Shown: positions 29,101 through 41,100 of the stretch, in pieces
Layout: every line of letters begins with the position of its first letter
Numbering within the stretch: position 1 is the first letter of the stretch
Source of the DNA: Phocoena phocoena
Taxonomy: Eukaryota > Chordata > Mammalia > Artiodactyla > Phocoenidae
Reading direction: 5' to 3'
Length of the DNA stretch: 64,000 bases
Assembly: GCF_963924675.1 (NCBI RefSeq)
Contig: NC_089232.1
Location: forward strand, 30,082,842-30,146,841
Notes under the pieces: model-generated
The model's input: the letters and a program-made list of their open reading frames with translations, nothing else
The model's database searches: none
Told to the model about the DNA's origin: nothing
Program-made: the position numbers and the translations under genes

Positions 29101-32100
29101 GAGCAATCCTGAGGGAAAAAAAGCAAGCAGGAGGCATAACTCTCCCAGACTCAGACAATACTACAAAGCTACAGTTATCAAAACAGTGTGGTACTGGTAC
29201 AAAAACAGGCATATGGATCAATGGAACAGAATAGAGAGCCCAGAAATAAACCCACACACATACAGTCAATTAATCTTCAACACAGGAGGCAAGAATATAC
29301 AATGGGAAAAAGACAGTCTCTTCAGCAAGTGGTGTTGGGAAGTTGGACAGCTGCATGTAAATCAATGAAGTTAGAATACACCCTCACACCGTGGACAAAA
29401 ATAAACTCAAATGGCTTAAAGACTTAAACATAAGACGTGACACCATAAAACTCCTAGAAGAGAGCACAAGCAAAACATTCTCTGACATAAGTCATACCAA
29501 TGTTTTCTTAGGTCAGTCTCCAAAGGCAACAGAATAAAAATAAACAAATGGGGGCTTCCCTGGTGGCGCAGTGGTTGAGAGTCCGCCTGCCGATGCAGGG
29601 GACACGGGTTCGTGCCCTGGTCCGGGAAGATCCCACGTGCCGTGGAGCGGCTGGGCCTGTGAGCCATGGCCGCTGAGCCTGCGCATCCGGAGCCTGTGCT
29701 CCGCAACGGGAGAGGCCACAACAGTGAGAGGCCCGCGTACCACAAAAAAAATAAATAAATAAAATAAAATTTAAAAAAAATCAAAAAAAAAATAAAATAA
29801 AATAAACAAATGGGACCTAATCAAACTTACAAGCTTTTCCACAGCAAAGGAAACCAGAAACAAAATGAAAAGACAACCTACAGAATAGGAGAAAATATTT
29901 GCAAACGATTCGACCGACAAGGGCTTCATTTGCAAAATATATGAACAGGTCATACATCTCAACAACAAAAAAACTAACTGAAAAATGGGCAGAAGACCTA
30001 AATAGACATTTCTCCAAAGATGACATACAAATGGCCAATAGGCACATGAAAAGATACTCAACACTGCTAATTATTAGAGAAATGCAAATCAAAACTACAA
30101 TGAGGTACCACCTCACACTGGTCAGAATGGCCATCATTAAAAAGTCTACAAATAATAAATGCTGGAGAGGGTGTGGAGAAAAGGGAACCTTCCTATACTG
30201 TTGGTGGGAATGTAATTTGGTGCAGCCACCGTGGAAAACAGTATGGAGGTTCCTCAGAAAACTAAAAATAGAATTACCATATGATCCAGCAATCCCACTC
30301 CTGGGCATATATCCAGATAAAACTGTAATTCAAAAAGATACATGCACCACTTTGTTCATAGCTAACCGCTGGACAACGATCGTCAAAAAAATGTCGGAAG
30401 CTACCAAAAAAGATACCCAACATCCAGAGACTGAGAAGAAGCCACAACGAGGGGGCAGGATGGGTGCAATCGCGATAAAATCAAATCCCATACCCACTGG
30501 GTGGGAGACCCACAAACTGGAACCTGAGCCCCATGTCAGGCTTCCCAGCCTGGGGGTCCAGCAACAGGAGGAGGAGTCCCCAGAGAAACTGGCTTTGTAG
30601 GCCAGCAGGCTTTGATCACAGGAATTCCACAGGGCTGGGGGAAGCAGAAACTCCACTCTTCCCCCAGGGTGCACATAAAGTCATGTGCACACCAGGACCC
30701 AGGGGAAAAAAGCAGTGACTCTATAAAAGATTGGGTCAGACCTACCTGCCTAGTATTATAGGATCTCCTGCGGAGGCAGGGGGCAGCTGTGGCACATTGC
30801 GGGAACAAAGCCTCTGGCAGCAGCAATTCTGGGAAGTACACACTGGCATGAGCCCTCCCAGAGGCCACCATTAGCTCCACCAAACATCCTGTAGGCTCCA
30901 GTGCTGGGTCGCCTCAGGCCAAACAACCAGCAGTGCGAGAACACAGCCCCACCCATCAGCAGACAAGTCTCCCTGAGCACAGCCCTGCCCAACAGAGAGA
31001 CAAGACCCAGCTCTACCCACCACTAGGCAGGAACCAGCCCCTCCCATCAGAAAGCCTGCACAAACCTCTTAGATAGCCTCATCCACCAGAGGAGAGCAGA
31101 AGCAAGAACTACAATCCTGCAGCCTGCAGAACGGAAACCGCAATCACAGAAAGTTAGAAAAAATGAGACGGAAGAGGAATATGTCCCAGATGAAGGAACA
31201 AGATGAAACCCCAGAAGAACAACTAGGTGAAGTGGAGATAGCCAACCTACTAGAAAAAGAATTCAGAATAATGATAGTGAAGATGATCCAAGATCTCGGA
31301 AAAAGAATGGAGGCAAGGATCAAGAAGATGCAAGAAATGTTTAACAAAGACCTAGAAGAACTAAGGAACAAACAAACAGAGATGAACAACACAATAACTG
31401 AAATTAAAAATACACTAGAAGGAATCAGTGGCAGAAGAACACATAAATGACCTGAAAGAAAGAATGGTGGAAATCGCTGCCACAGAACAGAATAAAGAAT
31501 AAAAAGAAATGAAGACAGTCTAAGAGACCTCTGGGACAACATTAAATGCACCAACATTCACATTATAGGGGTCCCAGTAGGAGAAGAGAGACAGAACGGA
31601 CCTGAGAAAATGTTTTAAGAGATAATAGCTGAAAAATTCCCTAACGTGGGAAAGGAAACAGTCACCGAAGTCCAGGAAGCGCAGATAGTCCCAGGCAGGA
31701 TAAACCCAAGGAGGAAAGCTGAGACAAATAGTAATCAAATGGACAAAATTAAAGACAAAGAAAAAGTATTAAAACAACAAGGGAACACCCATAAGATTAT
31801 CAGATGATTTCTCTGTGGAAAGTCTGCAGGCCAGAAGGGAGTGGCATGATATATTTAAAGTGATGAAAGGGAAGAACCTATAACCAAGAACACTCTGCCC
31901 AGCAAGGCTCTCATTCAGATTTGATGGAGAAATCAAAAGCTTAACAGACAAACAAAAGCTAAGAGAATTCAGCACCACCAGACCAGCTTTGCAACAAATG
32001 CTAAAGGAACTTCTCAAGCGGGAAAGAGACCAGCAACTTAAAACAACCTTGTACATATATAGACTGCTATACCAAAACCTCATGGGAACAGCAAACCCAA

Positions 32101-35100
32101 ACACTACCACAGATACACACACAAAAGAGAAAAAACAACCCAAATCAAAACTAAAGATGATCATCAAAACTAGATACCATTTTTTACATACTGAATTTTA
32201 AAACTGCAAATATTAAGATGTCATTGATAACAGAGAAACACCAGTACTCACATAAATTATTAGACTATAAATTATTAGTTATTTAACAGGCAATCTAATA
32301 TTATTAATTACTGTATACCCTATAACCCAGCAATTCCACTGTAGCTATCACCTTAAAAAACACTATCATAAATGCATTAAGAAAGGCCTGTGAAAGCCAT
32401 ATACAAGGAAGTTAACTGAAGTCCTATTTATAGCAATTTATAGTAAACTAGAAATAACCTAAATAGCAATCCATAAGGAACTGGTGAAATAACTGTGGTA
32501 TATTCATAGGAAGTAACACCACATATAACCTTAAAAGAATAAGGAAAATCTATAACGTACTAACATGGTTTGATCTCCAAATCAAATTAGTAATTGAAAA
32601 ATGTGTGCTCCAACGCAGGCATTCTTCAGTAAATAAGAAAATAAAATAAAAAGAACACATATACACAAAGCAAAACTTACTGGATATTTTAAAGTACTTC
32701 TATAGACTTACCTATGGATATATAAACTAAAGCAAAGAAAATGATCTACAAAGACTAAACTCCTAAACGTTGATACTTCTAAGGAAGCAAAAGGCCCAGA
32801 AGAATATATACACTATGATTCTGTTTATAGAAACTTCAAAACAGGCAAAACTCAAGTATTAGAAACCAAGGTGGGGTTACACACTCCCTTCTGCCCCAAA
32901 GTATTCAAAAGAAGTATGCAAGGGGCTTCCAGGGTGTTGTCAGTGTTGCAGTTTGTGACTTAGGTAGAGGTTCACAGACTTTTGCTAATACTGTTAAGTA
33001 TTTTCCCCTAGTCTACTGCTTATCATTCAGTACTGTTTACAGTGTGATATATATATGTATGCATAAAGATGTTGCTAAGTTCAATGTATTTGAATTTATA
33101 CCTAACCTGTGGAGTGAACATTTTTGTTTTATGCCTTTTTCTGTATGTGCCATACTTAAACAAAAAATTAATCAACAATGAATCACATAAGAACTTAATT
33201 CAGTTTACCTGTGACTTTTTCTTTCCTGGAACACATACTTTCACACTTTTCCCATTTATCAGAAGTGGTGTTGTTTCAATGTACTTCATGACTGCAGTAA
33301 TTGCCTCTTTAAATTCCATTTCCAAGTAAGCCTAAAATGAAATGTATTCCACTTTTAGCCAAAAAAATCTACCTTAAATTTCTCTGTATGACCTAATATA
33401 ATACTTCTTCGTGGAATATGAAACTGAAATTACCTCAAGTCCTGGTTACTTTCACCTCTTTTTGTTTCGCTAAAGTGTAATTTGATGTTTAGGATGTTTT
33501 CACACATGAAATGGACACTTAATCTTATAGAATTTCTGTACCATTACCAAGGTAAGAAGGAAGCATGGGTCCATGGCAGGATCATGGAACAATAAGAAAT
33601 GGGAAGGAGGGCTCACTGAACAATCGAAGAGAAGGCAGGATCTGGTCTAGCTGCTGTTAAGTCTGACCTTTTTAAGGGTTCTTGCAACAAAGAAAACAAT
33701 ACCAACTATGTTCCTTTGTCTTACCTCGCAATTTTTTACGTTCTGCTTAACCTAGGGTTTGTAGTTCTGGTGAACTCTACTATGTGAGTTATAGGAATAC
33801 AACTCATATGTAAAAAAATACTGTACAGATAAAATCATTTTTTTAATATGACCTTACTGGTGTACTAAAGCAACGAATGGCAAACTATGGCCTGCCACCT
33901 GTTTTTGTAAACAGGTTTTTTGAACACAGCCATGCTCATTCATTTATATATTATCTAAGACTGTGTTTGTACAACAACAGAGTTGTATAGCAGAGTTGAA
34001 TAGCTGAAATCCTATAACATGCAACGCCTAAAATATTATCTGGCCCTTCAAGGAAAAAGTGTGCTCTTCTAAGAAAACAGTGTGCTGTTTGAAACGATAT
34101 AAAGCAGTATTTAGGGACATTGTTCATTCGAATCCAAACATTTACATAAATCAGTTAACAATTGTGTATGCAGGAAAAGCAGCTAAAAGATCCAACAACA
34201 GTCTTTATAAAATAATGACTTTGTATGAATTTTAGAACAGACTAAATAACTCACTTCCTTTCTATATGGAACAATCAGGACATCATTAACTTTTCCAAAT
34301 GGCTGAAATATTTTTCTTATATCGTCTTCAGTACAGCCATCCTCTGGTAATTCAGATATAAGAAGAACGGGACCATAATGTGAAGACTGATCTTTCCGAA
34401 GCTTTTTTGGGGATGAAAGAAAATTAAACCAAATTAAGTGACAAAGTACAGTAATAATAATTCCCAATATAATTTCTTCTATCATTAATCTTAGTCCTTT
34501 AAGCAGTCTTTTCAACATATTTTAGCATATTTAAAAAAATTTTAAAGGCCAAAGAAAAGTAGTAAGGAATATGTTTTACATTTTACCACTCAAACCCAAC
34601 AGTGGTCAGAGTTTATGGGTAACCAATCACAGATACTCTTTTCTGTTTAGAAACATTTTGTAACAAACAAGACCTATGAAATGAAATGGTCCAAAACTAT
34701 TAAACAGTATTTTTCTATATGAATCTGCATGGCACATCACTAGTGAAGCTGAAATTATAGCTTTATTTACTGTGTTCTAATAATTAAAAATGTTATCTAG
34801 ATAGGCATAATATTTTTAAAGATTTATACTACATACAATTTGAATATATTTTATCAAATTTGCCACCTATGTTAAAAATTGACTCAAAAAAAAAAAACTT
34901 TTTAAAAGTTCCACTGCCACCATCTAGAAGTCTAGAAACAAAATGAAAGAACGTTACAGAATAATTAAGCCTCTTTGAGATTAATTCCCTGTATTCAACA
35001 TTTCTTCCTAATTAATGCTCTTCAAAATACTGTAATTGCAGGTTGATTATTTTAAGTTTATCCTTCTAAATATAAGCTCTCTGGGGCAGGGAACTGTAGT

Positions 35101-38100
35101 TGTTGAAAGTTAAGACAATGTTAAGAGCAATGTATACCTAAATACTTGAAGACTTGTTATTATTACAATATAATAAACATTTGAAAATCTGGCCTATCAG
35201 GAGTTACTCTGATAGTCTCAGGATGCTTTATATATTATCTGCTATAATAGTAATTTCATTAACATATACAGTAAAGCAATACCATCAAAATACACCAATA
35301 AGTTAGTACCCAGAAAAGAGACTAGTATTCTACACTGGATAATGATTTAACTTATGAACTGTACTGCAAAAAGTATAAAACAGATTAAAAATGACCAATT
35401 CTCAGCAGAGACTCACTAATAACTTACTAACAAAGATTATAAAACCTCATTAATGCTGCTGATTACATCCATTTCCCCAATAAGGGAGCAAAACTTATCA
35501 CAAGGATCTGTTTGTATGGTTAGCCAAAAACACCAAACTGTCAAAATGTTCTCACTTTTGATATATCAAATGCCAAACCTCTAGGATTTGTAATCTACAG
35601 GATTTTAATTATTGGACTTTTATTATACTCAGAAGAGAAACCAATGAATATTCCATATCAACATAACAAGTCACGATTTCAAACTTCTGGAAATATGAAA
35701 ATTAAAAATTCTGAAAACTTTGTTTTCTTTGTCATATTAACAAATGTATGCACACACTTCCAGTAACAAAGAACTACTGACCTTACGTTGTAGAGAAACA
35801 GCTTTATCAGACACCTGTTTACTTTCTGGTGAGGTGTCATCTTCAAGATTCTTTGATTTGTAACGAGTACAATGTCCTATATTTGAATCACTCTTTGTAG
35901 AGCTCGTAGATTTAACTGATGGCCTTGCTCCACTGACAGTTTTAAGTTTTTGTGCTGGTGAGTGTCCTTTATCAACTGCTTCAAGATGTTTCTGTTTACT
36001 GAATTCTGATCCATGCCCAGACCGTTGTACTACATCTTCTAATGCTTTTTTTCTGTCTAGTAAGAAGGACATAAATACTACTTGAACTGAAAAGAACTTA
36101 AGGTAGGAAACATCTCATCACATTATAAAAAAAAAAGAATCATCTCTCAACTGTCCAAATATTTACCACATTGAGCTATTGTTAGGCCAAAAAGGTGGCA
36201 AACACACACACACAAAATTATTATTCTTTAATTCTTCACTCAAAAGTGAAGATGTAAAAACATGAAGATCCCTTATTCAGTGAGCTTCTCTTATACCAGT
36301 GGTACTCAAACTTTGGTTTCAGTATCCCTTTACACTATTAAAAATTGAGGACTCCCAAGAGCTTTTGTTCAATTTATCAATGTTTACCATATAAGAAACT
36401 AAAATAGAATTTTTAAAATATTAATTCATTTAATAATAATAAACTCCTATGTTAATATAAATAATATATTTTTATAAAAAACTTTAATTTCAAAACAAAA
36501 ATTAGTTAGATGAGTAGCACCACTGTATATTTTCCAAACACTTTAATGTTGGGCTTAAAAAAAGTCTGAATTCTCGTATCTGCTTCTGCATCCAATCTGC
36601 TGGATACATTATTTCAGCTGAAACGTTTAAAGAAAAATCCAGCTTCACAAAGACATGTAGTTGGAAAAGGAAAGACCTCACAGACCTCTGCAAAGATCTC
36701 AGAAAAGAATTATATAAGAGCTATTTCCAGAAAGGTCACTAAACCAATACAAAGACACAGGTTGAAAATATGAATAACTTTTTTAATGTTTTAAATTAAT
36801 TCACCGAAGACAAGTCTATAATCAATTACTAAAGCAAACTAAGATGTTTGTATATCCTTGGTTTTTAAGTTTGATGTTGGGTGGATAGATACAGTCTCCC
36901 ACACTTCTTCTGATACATAATAAAGGGAAGAAGAATGAAATAGGTTGGGATGTGGGCTGGATTTCATATAGAAATTCTAAAATTTAATAAAGTAGAACAT
37001 TCCATTTCTTAAAAACCTTGAAAGTTTTAAAAAGAGCTGAGCCAAATACCTCAAAATGTCAACATTTAAAAATATCTTGACAGTAGTATATAAGTCACCA
37101 TTTCAAGCTTAATAGAAATAAAAAATTCAAACAAACAAAAAAGCTAAAAAAATTTAGTCAAAATAAGTACTTATTATTCACAACCATAAGTGTACCTGAT
37201 GATCTCACTGATCTCCTTGATGTCCTTTCAGGGCTAACTGATCGATAGCATTTTGGACTAGCTCTAAATGGATTTCTCATTCGATACGGTGAACGGGATC
37301 TGGATCTGTATCTAGGAACGAAACGATGGCAAATTCTTGGACTTCGACTTCTTGGTCTGTACATATAACGTACTGGGCTTCGGGATCGACGGAATCTGTG
37401 ACTTGAGCTTGATCTCCTAGAATGTCTAGGACTGGGAGAATGAGATCGTCTTCTTGGAGTTTCGTTTTCTTTTCTATTGCCTTCATTTCTACAAAGTGCA
37501 GGAAAAAACCACAAGATTCATCAATTTAACATAAATTTAAATCTATACTAAATGACAGATTTATCTTCTTAAAAACAGACTATTAACAATGCCAAATTCT
37601 GATACCACGTATTTACATAAAGCAAAAACCTGTTTGACATGATGCAATTCAGCCTTGTAGATGAGTAAGACACAATCAGAGCAGATGATCACCTCTCTCA
37701 TTGCTTAGATTCCTCTGTTTTGTTAATTTACAAAAGAATATTATCACCCATTTCTTGCATTTTTCCTATACCACTATTATATCCAATTATGTTTTGAAAG
37801 TATTATATTACATGAAGAATTTAGGAAATGACTTACATAAACAAATGTTTTTCAACAATTTTTCCTGAAACATTATGCCATCCACAAATATTTCTTTGAC
37901 TGTTGTACTTGTGTACCTACACATTGAACCGGGAACCCCATTCCCAGCCTTCAAATCTAAGATCCCACAAACATAAAATAATAATAAAAGTACAAAGTAT
38001 TTTCAGAACAGACTTAAAAAAAAAAAAGTTCACAGATGGGAGCTATCACACTTAAACTGGGGTAACTAAAGAAAGATTCATTGAGCTGGTTCCATTTGCC

Positions 38101-41100
38101 TATTGTTTAAAAGTAAAAATGGTCAAAACAGGACTCTATTCAAAACAGTACCTTTAAAAAAAAAAAGTACTTGTTTACTTTTAAAAGAAAATCAAATTTC
38201 AATAATACCACTATTAAAAAAATAACTACCTTCTTGATGGGAGGATCTCAGGATTCCAATCGGGATACCTATTTTGAGAATAAACAATATTAATGAACAG
38301 TTAAAATAAGATTATAAGGCTCAATCTTTCCCTGCAATATATCAAGAGGACTGTTCAAAACCAAAGTTAAGGGAATTCCCTGGTGGACCAGTGGTTAGGA
38401 CTCCGTGCTTCACTGCGAAGGGCACGGGTTCAGTCCCTCACTGGGGAACTAAGATCCCACAAGCCATGTGGCGCAACAAATAAATAAATAAAAATTTAAA
38501 AAATTTTAAAAACAAAAAATTTTTAAAAATTTTTAAAAATTTAAAAAATATTTTTAAAAAGATTTAAAAAAGATAAAAAAACAAAGTTAACACAGTGATT
38601 TATTAGTATATTAAAATGTGAATATTTTCTTCAAAGTAAAATATTTTGAGTGTCTAATTCAATAAATAAGGTATTAGGCAATTCAGGGAAAAGAAACACA
38701 TTCCCTATACTTCAAGGGCCTTGACGTTTATTTAGGTAAAACAAGCAGTACATATAGAAGTGTTGAGATGTATAGAAGAGGTATAAAACACAAGCTTAGG
38801 TTGGGGTTAAAGACAGTTCTCCCACTTTGCAGAACTCCAGGGGACACCGCTCTACAGAGTAATACACGAATAGTGCCCCTTACACTGTACCAAGTGCTCC
38901 TCAAGAGAGGATCTAGTGGGAAGGTTCAGGGGAGAATTCAAAGAAAAAGGTTGCTTTTCAGGGGAACTAAGATCTCACAAGCCATGTGGCGAAAGGTGTG
39001 TTAAGAGGCATGGATCAGGTTAGGTTTCATACAGTGGTGATACATAAAAGAAGCATTGGAGGCAAAACATGTGTTCTATTCCAGGAACCGGTATGGCTGC
39101 AGCATGGAAGTGATGAAAAGCAATTAGAAGGGGGAAAACCTGGAAAGGCAGTTCAGAGACAAACTATGAACGTCCTTGAAATCAGGTTAAGGAGGCTGCA
39201 CATAATTAAAAGGCAACAGGGAACAATAAACATTTCTGAAATGAAGGGAACATAGGAATGTTTTCAGAACAACTGGAAATAAATATCTGGATTAGAGAAA
39301 AAGATGAGGGCTGGGATATTTAGAAATCAGGCATCAGCTATACTACTAAGAATGAGTGAGATAAACAGAGAATAGAGTTTGTGGGGAAAAAAGAGGGCTG
39401 AGCACAGAATCTTATGCACACTAACACTTAAGAGTAAAGCAGACAAAGATACACCAATGAAAGAGATTAAGGGTTAATTACAGAAAGAAAAAGTAGGAGG
39501 AACAGTAACATCATAGAAGCCTTAAAAAAAGACATCTTTATCCTCATCTTTTCTAGATTTTCTGGACTCTTAAAAGTTAACTGGAAATGGTGATTAAATT
39601 AAATTATTGAATCACTGATGTTCAAAAATACAATTTCAGTAACCAAGAGGAGAGCCAGGTAAGGAAATGAAGGCAGCAGACTCAACAAGTCACCTGGCAG
39701 GAAAATAAAGTGAGGTCAAAACCTTACTAAAAGTAAAGTGGTTTTTATTTGTTGATATTTGTCTCAGACATCGTTAGCAGGTTAACTCAAAAGCAATTCT
39801 CAACTCTCTTTTCCCATGCCTGCCTCCACAACAAAGGCTTAAAAAAGCTAAATATTTGCTTTCTCAGCCTCCTTAGAAGATAGCCAGTGATAGGTTCAAA
39901 CCAATGAGACAGACATAGGTACAAAACCACTGGCAGACTTCTGAGAAAGCTTCTGCCCACTTCTTCCTGCTTTAAGAGCAGACATGATGCATCTTATAAC
40001 TACAATGTGACAAACTATGAAGGCAAAAAAACTTAACTTTCAATCCAATGTATCTATCACGCAGCATCAACAATTGTTAAAACATGAACAATTTTGTTTC
40101 ATCTACTACTACATTTTTTAAAACTTTTGTTACTCTGTACCATGTAAGAAGATACATTTCCGGTCTTATGTTACTGTGTTTAAAAGCAAGACCTTTGAGA
40201 GTTCCCTGGTGGTCTCCTGGTTAAGATTTGGCACTTTCACTGCTGGGGCCTGGGTTCAATCCCTGGTCGGGGAACTGAGATCCCACAAGCCATGTGGTGC
40301 GGCCAAAAGAAAAAAAAAAAAAAAAAAAAAACTAAAGCAAGACCTTTGGAATCAAACACAGCTGGGTGTATAAGTGTAGGTACTGCCACTTAATGGCCAT
40401 GTATCTGAAAGCCAGTTACTTACTATAAGTAAGCCTTAGCTTTCTCTTATGTACAACGCTGGAAATACAGCTGGTTGTCGACACACAGAAGTTATTAAAT
40501 TTCCAGATCTTTCCAGTTCAAGAGTGGGTAACAATGTTTCAGATGTGAAATGATGTTTCAGATCTAGGTTAACTGCTAGAATACATATTCTTGTCTCTGC
40601 TGCCCAGAGCAGAAAGATAAAGCATACATACTATTCTGCAAATAGAGTTTGGACTGCCTAAATATTGCCTGACTAGTTTTTGTGGGTTTTTTAAACATCT
40701 TTATTGGAGTGTAATTGCTTTACAATAGTGTGTTAGTTTCTGCTTTATAACTAAGTCCATCAGTTATATATATACATATATCCTCATATCTCTTCCCTCC
40801 TGCGTCTCCCTCCCTCTTACCCTCCCTATCCCACCCTTCTAGGTGGTCACAAAGCACCGAGCTGATCTCCCTGTGCTATGCAGCTGCTTCCCACTAGCTA
40901 TCTATTTTACATTTGGTACTAACTAGTTTTTTTAAATGTGTTTCAGAAGCATGATACATAAGCAATAGAAACATAATGGCTAAGAACAAGGACCTAAGTA
41001 AACGACATTATCTGTATCCCAATGTGATGCAGTAAGTATACACATCACCTATAAAGTTTTTGTGACAAAAATGTTCAACCTGAATTTAATGAAGAGGAAA

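Larger units (their letters stand above)
23504..30360 (+). mobile_element. LINE-1 A: full-length-type 5' end, ORF2 truncated at its 3' part
   Basis: The 5'UTR (23504-25210) starts with the L1 pattern GGTGGAGGAGTTAAGACGTG and is GC-rich. Decayed ORF1 and ORF2 follow. Three SINEs lie inside. The match to L1 stops about 30360, near the end of ORF2, where sequence of a second L1 5'UTR begins. It lies antisense to ZNF638. It is non-functional because of many stops and frameshifts. Confidence 0.9.
17170..33208 (-). other. ZNF638 intron 8 (16.0 kb)
   Basis: This intron holds the L1 tail 17437, L2 17870, CHR SINEs 18733, 20792 and 22285, old L1 22640-23503 plus 32180-32900, and the composite L1 insertion 23504-32165. 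The stretch 19057-20790 is mostly unrecognised, as are 18485-18730 and 32900-33208. Confidence 0.65.

Noticed and set aside
29899..30600. 233-codon frame across 30360
   Set aside because: Its first two thirds are the L1 A ORF2 C-terminus. The rest reads by chance into the L1 B 5'UTR, so it is a fusion in sequence only.
37277..37486. Alternative-frame peptide over the RS exon
   Set aside because: It is a shadow of the biased RS codons. The correct frame is set by both splice sites and the family peptide.
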